Assembly: GCF_007559335.1 (NCBI RefSeq)
Contig: NZ_VMBG01000001.1
Location: forward strand, 2,294,001 to 2,358,000
Direction of reading: 5' to 3'
Source: Rariglobus hedericola
Lineage (GTDB): Bacteria; Verrucomicrobiota; Verrucomicrobiia; Opitutales; Opitutaceae
Length of the DNA: 64,000 nucleotides
Position numbers and translations under genes: made by a program. This document shows, in pieces, positions 27,391 to 35,780 of this stretch (position 1 is the stretch's first letter; each line of letters opens with the position of its first letter). The notes under the pieces were generated by a model. That model saw only the letters and a program-made list of their open reading frames with translations. It was not told the origin of the DNA and did not search any database.

Positions 27391-27395
27391 GGTAA

Positions 27396-28439
27396 TCAGG
27401 ACTCCGCCCGCCGGTTCGCCGTCGGACCGTCCATCCAGGTGCCCTCGACCAACGTGACCTTGGGCGACACCGGCATGCCGATCTCACTGCGGAAAAGCTG
27501 TCCTGCGAGCATGTCCATCGCCGCCATGCCGATGCTCGTGTTGTCTTGTTGCATACCGGCGATTTTCCCGACGCGGTCGCCGAGATCGAGCGTGGCGTAG
27601 CCCACCTGCGCGGGCACACTGATCTTATTATTTCGCAGCCAGTCGAGCGGCTGATCGCGCCACACGCCGATGACCGCGTCCGGACGCGTTTTCTTCACCC
27701 ATTTCAAAAACGGGCCGTCGTCGTCAAAATCCTTGAACATCATCGGGGCAATCCGAGCGCCGCCAAAACGCCACTGTGCTCCCAGAAATCCAGTGACCCA
27801 AAGATGGCGCACCCGCGCACTGTCGGTCTCGTGCATCACCAGTCCGATGCGTTTGTGCCCGAGCTTTTTCAATTGCTGGTAACACGCCTCCATCAGGCTC
27901 ACGTTGTCGTGCACCGTGCGGTGCAACGGAACCTGCCGGAACGAATAACCAATCGTCACCACCGCACGATGCGCCCAGTCCAGCTCCAGTGTGTGATGAT
28001 CAACCGCCAGGGGCGCGAGGATCGCCCCGCGCACTCCGCGCGCGCCGAGGATTCGATCCAGCTGACGCGAGCGAAGCCCACGATCTCCGAGCCACATCGG
28101 CTGGAGCATAAAGCCCAACTCTTCCGCCCGCTGCCGCGCCCCTTCGAATTGTTGCCGATGCGACGGATGCTGCCGCCAGTCATCCTCACCGGAATGTGAA
28201 GTCAGATACGCGACCACTTCGCCCGAGGGCGCGATGCGGCGTCCGCGACGCACTTGCACCATGAGTGCGTTCACCAGTGCATTGGAATGATAGCCTGTTT
28301 TCTGCGCGAGGTCCTGCACCCGGCGGCGCGTCGCTTCCGCCACCGACGGATGATTGCGCAATGCCAGCGATACCGTCGTGTGGCTGATACCTAGACGCGC
28401 CGCGAGATCTCGAATATTGGGGGGAGGAGACGAGGACAT
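27396..28439 (-). CDS. LacI family transcriptional regulator
   Basis: The 347-residue protein has an N-terminal LacI HTH (N-I-R-D-L-A-A-R-L-G-I-S-H-T-T-V-S-L-A-L), the hinge helix region near 50-60 and a PBP-like sensor domain to the end. It lies between the GH39/PEP-CTERM/PL22 genes and the pseudopilin gene. A CTTACGTGTCAG site directly abuts its start codon, so it probably represses itself. Matching sites at 25297 and 25354 point to control of the neighbouring PEP-CTERM and GH39-like genes. The ligand is unknown. Confidence 0.92.
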   Translation of the reverse strand: MSSSPPPNIRDLAARLGISHTTVSLALRNHPSVAEATRRRVQDLAQKTGYHSNALVNALMVQVRRGRRIAPSGEVVAYLTSHSGEDDWRQHPSHRQQFEGARQRAEELGFMLQPMWLGDRGLRSRQLDRILGARGVRGAILAPLAVDHHTLELDWAHRAVVTIGYSFRQVPLHRTVHDNVSLMEACYQQLKKLGHKRIGLVMHETDSARVRHLWVTGFLGAQWRFGGARIAPMMFKDFDDDGPFLKWVKKTRPDAVIGVWRDQPLDWLRNNKISVPAQVGYATLDLGDRVGKIAGMQQDNTSIGMAAMDMLAGQLFRSEIGMPVSPKVTLVEGTWMDGPTANRRAES

Positions 28440-28451
28440 CTTACGTGTCAG
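28440..28451. promoter_or_regulatory. LacI autoregulatory operator CTTACGTGTCAG
   Basis: It is one base from the palindrome at 25354-25365 and is immediately upstream of the lacI ATG (minus strand). A further GTAAGA half-site occurs at 28557-28562 towards the divergent pseudopilin gene. Confidence 0.55.
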
Positions 28452-28673
28452 ACTGAGCAGGGGTTGAGATCAATCAGGGAAGAACGAAACTGGTCTTATC
28501 TACCCAACCCCAGTCCGGATTTCGGAAAGCCAACCGATCAGATTGCACCGCCCACTGTAAGACAAAAAAAGAAAAATCCGTTGCGATCCCTTTCGGCAAC
28601 CATTCGCGATAACCCGTTTTTTTATTTACCGCAGATCCGGAATAGTCCGGCACAATCAACTACCCCGCCCGCC

Positions 28674-29405
28674 ATGCCCCGCCCCGTCCACATCTCCTTT
28701 TCGCTGCCCCCGAAAGGCCACACCAGCACACATAAATCCGGCCGCGGTTTCACGCTGGTCGAGCTGCTGGCGGTCATCGCCATCATCGGTATTCTCGCGG
28801 CGATTATCATCCCCGTAACCGGCAGTGTGCGCGAAAGCGCGCGCTCATCCCAATGCATGAGCAACCTCCGCCAAATCGGCGTCGGGATGAATCTCTACGC
28901 GCAATCCAACAAGGGTAAGTTTGCCGCTCCCCTCGCCACTCCCGTCAACGGTCCCTCCGACTGGTATAACGATTCTTGGATGACCGCGGTCCAGCCATAC
29001 TTGGAGAATCGCAAGCCCGGCATCTCCGACAACGTCGGTAAACGTGCCGCGATTTGGGACAGTGTTTTCCGCTGCCCGAGCAAACCCGACTGGGCTCTTG
29101 AAGGCGCGGGCGTCACCGACATCCAGCGCATCTCTTACAGCATGGCCACTTACAACGAGGATCGCGCCATCGCCCGCCGCATAAACGAATTCGCCAAGCC
29201 CGCCGCCACCGCGCTGATCGTCGATTCCAACACGGGCACCGTTTTCATGCCGAACACCTCCTACATGTATCGCGACTTCACCGCCCTCTGGCACAAGCAG
29301 CGCGATCAGGTGCTCTTTGTGGACGGCCACGTCGAGGCCGTGGCCAAAAACGGACTCAGCTACTATCTGGTCAAATCGACCAACATCGAAGCACGTCCGT
29401 GGTAA
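28674..29405 (+). CDS. Prepilin-type (pseudopilin-like) protein with N-terminal methylation motif
   Basis: ATG 28674 gives 243 residues. After a long basic leader comes G-R-G-F-T-L-V-E-L-L-A-V-I-A-I-I-G-I-L-A, the class III prepilin cleavage and methylation site with its hydrophobic helix. S-S-Q-C-M-S-N-L-R-Q-I-G-V-G-M-N-L-Y follows, as in the large pseudopilin families of Planctomycetes and Verrucomicrobia. Near the C-terminus V-L-F-V-D-G-H-V-E-A matches the usual H-x-G-G/D-G-H-V region. Such proteins are processed by a prepilin peptidase and may join type II secretion-like fibres. It is divergent from the LacI gene and begins a run of four co-directional genes. Confidence 0.88.
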   Translation: MPRPVHISFSLPPKGHTSTHKSGRGFTLVELLAVIAIIGILAAIIIPVTGSVRESARSSQCMSNLRQIGVGMNLYAQSNKGKFAAPLATPVNGPSDWYNDSWMTAVQPYLENRKPGISDNVGKRAAIWDSVFRCPSKPDWALEGAGVTDIQRISYSMATYNEDRAIARRINEFAKPAATALIVDSNTGTVFMPNTSYMYRDFTALWHKQRDQVLFVDGHVEAVAKNGLSYYLVKSTNIEARPW

Positions 29406-29442
29406 GCACGGCCCGCCAACCCTCCGCTCGAAGCGCCCGCCC

Positions 29443-30288
29443 GTGATCACCGACGAACATCGCCGGAACCATTTGGACCGCCTGGTCGAGGCATGGGACG
29501 GCATCTTTGATCCAGAAATTGTGGGCCTGCGCCACTCGGGGCTCAAATCACCGCGCAACCCGTCGCCCGCCTGCGAGGAATCCCTGCACTACGCACTCGC
29601 ATTGCTGGAAATGGCCGAGCGATCCCGTCAAGGCCGCGCCGAAGCGATCATCAACCGCCTCGTCGATCCATCAACTCCGCCTGGCACCGGCGCACTCACC
29701 CTCTCGTTGATCTGGCACCGTCACCGCCGCCGGCTCCCGTCCGCGTTGACCGAAAAAATCGCGCTCAACCTGGAAAAATCGGCAACCAGTATCCGTTATT
29801 CAGATACCAACCGCAAATCCGCCGTCCCGCCCGAAGCCATCAACGAGATCTTCGTGCTGCTCTCCGCCGCCCGAATTCTCGATGACGCAACTTTGCGCAC
29901 GCACGCCATCAACCGGCTCAACACGCCTGCGGATAACCGCCCTCTTCCGGCGCGCGCATCCAAGGATGTCGCCGCCCGCGATCTGGCGGTCGCCCTGGCC
30001 GGCTTTCGTGCCATTGACACTTATATTGCAGGGGCCGATGCCGCGTCACTGATTGAACCCGCCCTGCTGAATTTTCAAAACGAAATCCTGCCACCTTTGC
30101 AGCTGCGCGCCGGACAAATCCGCGGCACCGACTTGCTGGCCCTTCTCGTGGATAACGCCCTCCGCGGCATCCAGTCCGGCAGTGCCGACTCGGCCCAACG
30201 CACGTTCGCCGCGCTCTACGCCTGCGTGATGAAAATCGAATCCACTCCCGTCCGCCTCGCGGATGAAGCCGCCCTCCCCGCGCGCTAA
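29443..30288 (+). CDS. Alpha-helical protein of unknown function
   Basis: GTG 29443 is the best start, 37 bp after the pseudopilin stop, giving 281 residues. The frame is open further upstream but overlaps the pseudopilin. The sequence is helix-rich (for example S-L-H-Y-A-L-A-L-L-E-M-A-E-R, and E-I-F-V-L-L-S-A-A-R-I-L) without signal peptide. It could be an alpha/alpha-toroid-like fold of the type seen beside polysaccharide lyases, but I cannot assign it. It is probably co-transcribed with its neighbours. Confidence 0.6.
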   Translation: MITDEHRRNHLDRLVEAWDGIFDPEIVGLRHSGLKSPRNPSPACEESLHYALALLEMAERSRQGRAEAIINRLVDPSTPPGTGALTLSLIWHRHRRRLPSALTEKIALNLEKSATSIRYSDTNRKSAVPPEAINEIFVLLSAARILDDATLRTHAINRLNTPADNRPLPARASKDVAARDLAVALAGFRAIDTYIAGADAASLIEPALLNFQNEILPPLQLRAGQIRGTDLLALLVDNALRGIQSGSADSAQRTFAALYACVMKIESTPVRLADEAALPAR

Positions 30289-30319
30289 AATCCTGCGGCT
30301 ACCTTCCCCTTTTTCCGTT

Positions 30320-31087
30320 ATGAACTACCTCCAGAAACCCTCCCGCAACTTCCTCCGGTCCGCCTTGCTTGCCGCCGGCCTCGCTCTCCTTACCACGTCG
30401 CTCTCCGCTGCCGATCCCGAGCAGGCCCTCGTCGCCAAATGGACGTTCAAGAACGGCTCGCTCACCAGCGTTCCCGGCAACATTGCCCTGTCTTCTAGCC
30501 GCCCCTTCACCCCCAAATCGCAGAAGGGCGCCATCACTCTCAGCGACCGCCAATACCTGATTGCCTCCGCGCTCAACTCGGAAAAATTTCCCGCGCTCAC
30601 CAGCGGCGTGACCATCTGGGCCCGCATTCGCATGGATGCCCTGCCCACGGATTATGAGATCAATCTCCTCGGCTTGCAGGACACGCCCGACACCGGCGAT
30701 TGGTCCAACATGGTCTTCTCCCTTCTCTACCGCCCCGTCGGCGGCGACGTCACCCAGGCCGGTTTCTCCTTCCTGAGTCGCACCTCCAACGGCACGCAAC
30801 TCGGCGTGGGTTCATCGCGTTTCCAACCCGCGCCCGTCGGCGAATTCATCGATGTCGCCCTGGTCTTCGACCCGGCTTTCAACGCCGCCAGCATGTGGGT
30901 CGACGGCGTCCTCGTCACCAGCCGCCACCACGATGCCCTCGCGTTGCCACGCTTCGGCGGACTCGGCATCGGCCAGCTCAAATCCCCCGGCTCGCTCATG
31001 GGCGTGACCACCTATGACGAAATCCGCGTCTACTCGCGCGCCCTCAGCGAAAAAGAACTCAAGGCACTGAAACCCACGCAGGATTAA
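30320..31087 (+). CDS. Secreted LamG/concanavalin A-like domain protein
   Basis: ATG 30320 yields 255 residues with a signal peptide ending S-L-S-A-A. The remaining sequence has the LamG-type jelly-roll pattern: a W-T-F-K-N-G strand at the start, V-T-I-W-A-R-I-R-M-D, a central V-A-L-V-F-D-P-A-F-N-A-A-S-M-W-V-D-G-V strand pair and a final Y-D-E-I-R-V-Y-S-R-A-L-S-E-K-E-L motif. Such domains bind or cleave glycans; no glutamate pair typical of a catalytic GH16 is seen, so binding is more likely. It sits 18 bp before an SGNH hydrolase gene. Confidence 0.75.
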   Translation: MNYLQKPSRNFLRSALLAAGLALLTTSLSAADPEQALVAKWTFKNGSLTSVPGNIALSSSRPFTPKSQKGAITLSDRQYLIASALNSEKFPALTSGVTIWARIRMDALPTDYEINLLGLQDTPDTGDWSNMVFSLLYRPVGGDVTQAGFSFLSRTSNGTQLGVGSSRFQPAPVGEFIDVALVFDPAFNAASMWVDGVLVTSRHHDALALPRFGGLGIGQLKSPGSLMGVTTYDEIRVYSRALSEKELKALKPTQD

Positions 31088-31105
31088 CCCGCCGCCGTCA
31101 TCATC

Positions 31106-31810
31106 ATGACAACCTCCTTCATTCGCACGACCATCGCGGCCGTCGCTGCCTTGCTGCTCGGTGCCGTCGCTTTTGCCGAAGCCCCCGTGCGCATCATGCA
31201 ACTGGGCGATTCGCTCACCGCCCAGTCGGAGGCGCGCAAATTCCTCTACGACAAACTCACCGCCGACGGCATCTCCTTCGAGTTCGTGGGATCAAAAGGC
31301 GGCGCCCCGCTTCGCCACGAAGGCCACGGCGGTTACACCATCGGCCCCGACGAGAGCAAGCCGGGCAGCCTCTTTGCCAACATCGAAGAATGGGTTCCCG
31401 CCGCGCGCCCCGACATCATCACCGTCCTCGTCGGCAACAACGACTACAACGGCAAGGCAGGCGTCGATCCTTCCAACGCGCCCGAGCGCATGACCGCCTT
31501 TCTCGATCGTCTGCACACCCTCGCGCCCAAGGCCACCATCCTCGTTTCCTCCGTGCTTAAAATCGCCTGGAAAGACGACTACGCCGGCCCGCTCAACCGC
31601 GCCCTGCCCGACATCATCAAACAACAACAAGCCGCCGGCCGCAGCGTTCACTTCGTGGATCTGCACACCGAGGTGGACTTGATCAAAGGCGAGCGCCCCT
31701 ACGACAAACCGGGTGGCGACTACATCGATGGCACGCACCTCAACGCCTCCGGCGGAAAAAAACTAGCCGACGGCTGGTATGCGCACCTGAAGCCTCTGCT
31801 TAAACCGTAG
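31106..31810 (+). CDS. Secreted SGNH/GDSL-family hydrolase (carbohydrate esterase-like)
   Basis: The 234-residue protein has a signal peptide ending A-F-A-E. All SGNH blocks are visible: L-G-D-S-L-T (Ser nucleophile), G-H-G-G-Y, V-G-N-N-D-Y and D-G-T-H-L-N near the end (Asp/His). Such enzymes remove acetyl or other ester groups from polysaccharides. It closes the run that begins with the pseudopilin at 28674. Its stop overlaps the end of the convergent AraC gene by 11 bp. Confidence 0.88.
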   Translation: MTTSFIRTTIAAVAALLLGAVAFAEAPVRIMQLGDSLTAQSEARKFLYDKLTADGISFEFVGSKGGAPLRHEGHGGYTIGPDESKPGSLFANIEEWVPAARPDIITVLVGNNDYNGKAGVDPSNAPERMTAFLDRLHTLAPKATILVSSVLKIAWKDDYAGPLNRALPDIIKQQQAAGRSVHFVDLHTEVDLIKGERPYDKPGGDYIDGTHLNASGGKKLADGWYAHLKPLLKP

Positions 31811-32666
31811 CCTGCTTCTCCCGCCATTCCCGAGGCGTGCAGCCCATGCGCGCCCGGAACTGGCGCGCGAAATAATTCCCGTCTCCAAACCCCGCCGCCA
31901 GCGCCGCCTCGGTCACGGTCGTGTCCGCATCGCGCAACAGGTGACACGCCCGCGCCAAGCGCACTTGCAGTAAATAGTCGATGGGCGAAGTTCCCGTCAC
32001 CGCCTTGAACGCACGCTTGAACGTGCTCAGCGACATGCCTGCTTTTTTTGCCAGCACGTTCAGCTCAACCGCCTCCGCGTGTTTCTCCTCGATGTGCCGG
32101 ATAGCCTTCTGCACCGCCAGCAACCGCCGCCCCGCGGGTGATGCATGTGCGCCATAGCTCCGCGCCAATCGCACCACCAACTGCGTGAACAACGCCTCCA
32201 CCAGCACTGTTCCGCCTTTCATATAATCCCGCGTCTCGGCTTCCAGTTCGCGCACGAGGGTCGTCACGCGCTCCAGCTCTTCCGGCGGCAACCGCAGGTG
32301 CCCCGCGAAGCCCTGCGCATCGCGATACTTCGGTTCCGATTCAAACAATGCCTGCCACCCCGCCATACGGCGTAATTCGTCGGTTGGTTCCGGCAACCGT
32401 TTCGGCAAAAACAGCACGTTCACCAATCCCAGACCGCGCACATCAGCGAACCCGTGCGGTTGATCCGGCGGAATAAAAAATACATCCCCCGCCGCGATCG
32501 GATACCGTCCCTCGGCGGTTACATGCAGGGCCGTCCCCGCCGTAATGATCGTGAGCTCTGAAAACTCATGCCGATGCACCGCCATCGCTCCTTGCTCCGG
32601 CATCGAAATGACGACGACCGGCAGTTCCTTGACAAAAAAATAATCCGCGACGCGCAGTCGTTGCAT
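31800..32666 (-). CDS. AraC family transcriptional regulator with cupin sensor
   Basis: The 288-residue protein has a cupin domain (about 15-110; M-A-V-H-R-H-E-F-S-E-L, and G-D-V-F-F-I-P-P-D-Q-P-H-G-F) and a C-terminal double HTH with L-A-K-K-A-G-M-S-L-S-T-F-K-R-A-F and A-A-L-A-A-G-F-G-D-G-N-Y-F-A-R-Q-F. It lies downstream of the epimerase gene on the same strand (53 bp gap). It overlaps the SGNH gene tail to tail by 11 bp. Targets are unknown; the sugar-activation operon or the SGNH/LamG genes are candidates. Confidence 0.9.
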   Translation of the reverse strand: MQRLRVADYFFVKELPVVVISMPEQGAMAVHRHEFSELTIITAGTALHVTAEGRYPIAAGDVFFIPPDQPHGFADVRGLGLVNVLFLPKRLPEPTDELRRMAGWQALFESEPKYRDAQGFAGHLRLPPEELERVTTLVRELEAETRDYMKGGTVLVEALFTQLVVRLARSYGAHASPAGRRLLAVQKAIRHIEEKHAEAVELNVLAKKAGMSLSTFKRAFKAVTGTSPIDYLLQVRLARACHLLRDADTTVTEAALAAGFGDGNYFARQFRARMGCTPREWREKQATV

Positions 32667-32719
32667 AGGAGTGAGCCGAACGTGCTAGCCCACTTCCGCA
32701 ACGTCAAATCCACCTTGCT

Positions 32720-33667
32720 TCAAGTAGGATCGTCGTGCTCGCGATACCACGCCAGCGTCTCGGCGAGCCCGGCTTCCAAATCGTAGCCCGGCTTCCAGCC
32801 CGCCGCGCGCAGTTTGTCCGCCGATGCACGCGAGTGCCGCACATCACCGGTTCGCGGCGCTTCGTGCACGATTGTGCCCTTGCCTCCGGTCTGCGCCAGA
32901 ATGCGCTCGGCTATTGCGTTGATCGTAATGCTGCCGCCGTAACCGACATTGAACACGCCCGTGAGCCCCACCGTGGATGCCGCAAAAATATTCGCCGCCA
33001 CCACGTCCTTCACGAAAACAAAATCCCGCGTCTGTTCGCCATCGCCATGGATCGTGATCGGTTGTTCCGCCAGCGCACGTCGGATAAAAATCGGCACCGC
33101 CGCCGCATACGCGCTGCGCGGATCCTGCCTCGGCCCAAACACATTGAAATAACGCAGGCACGCGGTCTCGATTCGTCCCGTCGCGGCGAACAACGCACAG
33201 TAATATTCACCATCAAGCTTGGTGATCGCGTAAGGACTCTTCGGCGCCGGACGCATATCTTCGCGCTTCGGCACCTCGGGATCATCACCGTAGATCGCCG
33301 CCGAACTGGAAAGCACCAGTTTGCGCACACCGGCGGCGGACGCTTCTTCAAGCACGGTCAGCAAGCCCGTGACGTTGAGTGAAACGCACTCGTGAATGCG
33401 CTCCATCGACTCCGGCACGCTGACGAGCGCGGCCAGATGGAACACCGCGTCACAGCCCCGCACCGCCTCGCGCACGATCTCACGATCCGTAATGCAGCCG
33501 CGCACGAGGCGCACCGGCAGATCCTCGATGTTGCGCAGATGGCCCGTGCGAAAATTGTCCAACACCACGACCTCCGCACCTTGTTCGAGCAACGCACGCA
33601 CGAGATGCCCGCCGATGAAACCCGAGCCGCCGGTCACGAGCGCTTTTTTGATGGATACGGCGCTCAT
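32720..33667 (-). CDS. UDP-sugar 4-epimerase-like NAD-dependent SDR
   Basis: The 315-residue extended SDR has the Rossmann motif T-G-G-S-G-F-I-G-G-H-L at about 11-21, L-S-S-S-A-A-I-Y-G in the catalytic strand and Y-A-I-T-K (YxxxK). The insertion and length fit UDP-glucose/UDP-GlcNAc 4-epimerases. Its start overlaps the stop of the kinase gene (ATGA at 33664-33667), so it is third in a minus-strand operon after the nucleotidyltransferase and the kinase. It may interconvert UDP-GlcNAc/UDP-GalNAc or UDP-Glc/UDP-Gal; the exact substrate is not resolved. Confidence 0.88.
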   Translation of the reverse strand: MSAVSIKKALVTGGSGFIGGHLVRALLEQGAEVVVLDNFRTGHLRNIEDLPVRLVRGCITDREIVREAVRGCDAVFHLAALVSVPESMERIHECVSLNVTGLLTVLEEASAAGVRKLVLSSSAAIYGDDPEVPKREDMRPAPKSPYAITKLDGEYYCALFAATGRIETACLRYFNVFGPRQDPRSAYAAAVPIFIRRALAEQPITIHGDGEQTRDFVFVKDVVAANIFAASTVGLTGVFNVGYGGSITINAIAERILAQTGGKGTIVHEAPRTGDVRHSRASADKLRAAGWKPGYDLEAGLAETLAWYREHDDPT

Positions 33668-34788
33668 TGGGAAAGGGCTGAGACGATTTTTTCAAAGGCC
33701 GCCGACTGCGCCTCCAGGCTGCGCACCAGCGCGAACTGATTGCGCGCACGGTCGAGGTTGTGACCGGGTCGCTTGATCTTGAAATACACGTCGCCCTGCA
33801 GGTGGTCGGTCAGGAACCGCAGACCGATCTCGTAGGTGATCACCTGTCCCGCAACGACCAGGTGCGCGCGCTCGACGTCGTTGAGCGCCGCGCCGGCTCC
33901 GGCGAGAAACCCCTCTGCCAAAGCCGCGAAGATTTCCGGCCGCGCCACGACTTGGGTGAGATCGGTTTCGTCTTCGGCCGCTGCATTCGTTGCCGAGCGC
34001 ACCATATCGCCGAAGTCATACAACGAGAGTCCGGGCATGACCGTATCGAGGTCGATCACGCACACGCCGGCGCCCGTGACGTCGTCGAGCATCACGTTGT
34101 TGAGCTTGGTGTCGTTGTGCGTCACGCGCTCCGGCACGAGTCCGGCGTCCAGCAGATCGGTGAGCGTGCGCGCGAGCGGTTCTTTGCTCCGCGCAAAGGC
34201 CACGTCCTCCGCGCAACCCGCCGCGCGTCCCACCACATCCGCCTGCGCCGCCGCATCGAAGGTCGCGTAGCGGCGCGGCGTGTGATGAAACGCCGGAATC
34301 GTCTCGCTCAACCGCCCGCCCGGCAGGTCGGCCAGCAGTCGCTGAAACTCGCCGAAGGCCTGCGCCGCGGTGCGAGCCTGCGCGGCCGACTCGATTTTAT
34401 CGTAGGTCAAAGCCTGCTCGATGAAGAGATACGCGCGCCACCAGGCACCGCCGTCATCGCGCACATACGGACGTCCATCGCGCCCCGGAATCACCGTGAG
34501 CGAGCGTCGCGAGGCATCGCCCCCCCCCGTCGCCGTCAGCCGCGCCTGTTGATGCGAGGTGACGCGCAGAATGTTGTCCATCAGCGCAGGCACATCGGTG
34601 AAGATGCGATGATTGATGCGCTGGAAAATATAGCGCACCGCCGTGCCGGCCTGCGAAACCGTGACAGCAAACGTATCGTTGATGTGCCCGGAACCGTGGT
34701 GCGCCGCCGCAACGGCTTCGCCGTAGATCGAAAAACGGCGCGTCAGTTCGACGAATTCAGACAACGAGGGAAGGGTCGTGGTGGACAT
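33664..34788 (-). CDS. APH-fold sugar kinase, N-acetylhexosamine 1-kinase-like
   Basis: The 374-residue aminoglycoside-phosphotransferase-fold kinase has H-N-D-T-K-L-N-N-V-M-L (catalytic Asp and Mg-binding Asn) and V-I-D-L-D-T in place of the DFG-like Asp motif, then L-Y-D-F-G-D. The N-terminus contains G-S-G-H-I-N-D-T-F, a glycine-rich loop seen in NahK-type kinases. Those phosphorylate GlcNAc/GalNAc at C1. Its operon partners, a nucleotidyltransferase and a 4-epimerase, match that role. A run of nine C bases (34520-34528) lies within the gene. Confidence 0.75.
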   Translation of the reverse strand: MSTTTLPSLSEFVELTRRFSIYGEAVAAAHHGSGHINDTFAVTVSQAGTAVRYIFQRINHRIFTDVPALMDNILRVTSHQQARLTATGGGDASRRSLTVIPGRDGRPYVRDDGGAWWRAYLFIEQALTYDKIESAAQARTAAQAFGEFQRLLADLPGGRLSETIPAFHHTPRRYATFDAAAQADVVGRAAGCAEDVAFARSKEPLARTLTDLLDAGLVPERVTHNDTKLNNVMLDDVTGAGVCVIDLDTVMPGLSLYDFGDMVRSATNAAAEDETDLTQVVARPEIFAALAEGFLAGAGAALNDVERAHLVVAGQVITYEIGLRFLTDHLQGDVYFKIKRPGHNLDRARNQFALVRSLEAQSAAFEKIVSALSQ

Positions 34789-34800
34789 AGTAGAAAGGGA

Positions 34801-35697
34801 TCAGGTGTTGAGCGGCGACGGATACGCGCCGGCGGCGACGAGCGCGGCGATGGCGGCTTGCACGCGCGGTTTGTCTTCACGGTAAGTCACACCGAACCAC
34901 TGGTCCGCCGTGGGCAGCACGTGCACGCTTACTTCGCCAGCGGTGAGCAGGTCGTTCACCGCGAACGGCAGATAAAACTCGGTTTTCTCCGCCGTGCCGT
35001 TGATCGCGAGAAACGCCCGCCACCGCGCATCCAGCATCGGCAGAAAATCCGCGGTGAACCCCCAGCAGTTCATCGAAACCGTGACCTCAGGCGCATATTT
35101 TTTGTCCGAACCCACGCCCACCTCGGTCGCCAGAATGCCGGTGTGTTCCTCGATGCCTTGCAACACCCCGTCGGCTCCCACCGCGCACACACCGCGCGAC
35201 ACCGCGCCGTGTTCGGACAACGTGTTGGCGAGCGCGAAGCCCACCATCGCGAACTCTGGCGGATGCGCCTTCGCCGCTCCCGCCGCCCGCAGAAACGTCG
35301 CGAGCCGCTCAAACGATCCCGCCCCGTAAAAGTCGTCCGCATTCACCACCGCAAACGGTCCGTTGAGTGCCTCGCGCGCGCACCACACCGCATGCCCCGT
35401 GCCCCACGGCTTCGTGCGACCCGCCGGTAACACATGTCCCTCCGGCAGTGCGTCGAGCGCTTGGAATACATAGTCCACCTGCACGCGGCCCGCGAAACGC
35501 GCGCCCACCACCGCGCGAAACTCCGCCTCGAAATCACGGCGTATGATGAACAGCACGCGGTCAAATCCCGCACGGATCGCGTCATGCACCGAGTAGTCGA
35601 GCACGGTCTCTCCGGACGGCCCCATGGGATCGACCTGCTTGAGTCCGCCGTAGCGCGATCCCATCCCCGCCGCGAGAACCACCAGTGTGAGTTGCAT
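34801..35697 (-). CDS. Sugar-1-phosphate nucleotidyltransferase-like (GT-A fold)
   Basis: ATG at 35697 gives 298 residues starting M-Q-L-T-L-V-V-L-A-A-G-M-G-S-R-Y-G-G-L-K-Q, the NTP-transferase nucleotide-binding loop. Starts further upstream would run into the operator palindrome at 35728-35749. A conserved V-N-A-D-D-F-Y-G gives the metal/nucleotide Asp. The family transfers UMP or another NMP to sugar 1-phosphates. It is first in the operon with the kinase (12 bp gap) and the epimerase, and it is divergent from a GntR-type regulator. Confidence 0.85.
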   Translation of the reverse strand: MQLTLVVLAAGMGSRYGGLKQVDPMGPSGETVLDYSVHDAIRAGFDRVLFIIRRDFEAEFRAVVGARFAGRVQVDYVFQALDALPEGHVLPAGRTKPWGTGHAVWCAREALNGPFAVVNADDFYGAGSFERLATFLRAAGAAKAHPPEFAMVGFALANTLSEHGAVSRGVCAVGADGVLQGIEEHTGILATEVGVGSDKKYAPEVTVSMNCWGFTADFLPMLDARWRAFLAINGTAEKTEFYLPFAVNDLLTAGEVSVHVLPTADQWFGVTYREDKPRVQAAIAALVAAGAYPSPLNT

Positions 35698-35727
35698 GGC
35701 GACCAAACGAAACAAAAAATCCATGTA

Positions 35728-35749
35728 TGCAACAAAATATCTTGTTGCA
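35728..35749. promoter_or_regulatory. Perfect inverted-repeat operator between sugar-activation operon and its regulator
   Basis: TGCAACAA (35728-35735) and TTGTTGCA (35742-35749) are perfect 8-bp arms around AATATC. The site sits in the 83-bp divergent gap, 30 bp from the nucleotidyltransferase start and 31 bp from the regulator start. It is the obvious binding site for the adjacent GntR-type protein. Confidence 0.7.
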
Positions 35750-35780
35750 AAATGAAGCACGCCACCCTCGTGTTTCATTT

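Noticed and set aside
33760-35430. 556-residue plus-strand reading frame
   Set aside because: Arg/His-rich antisense shadow of the kinase and nucleotidyltransferase genes, which have clear motifs.
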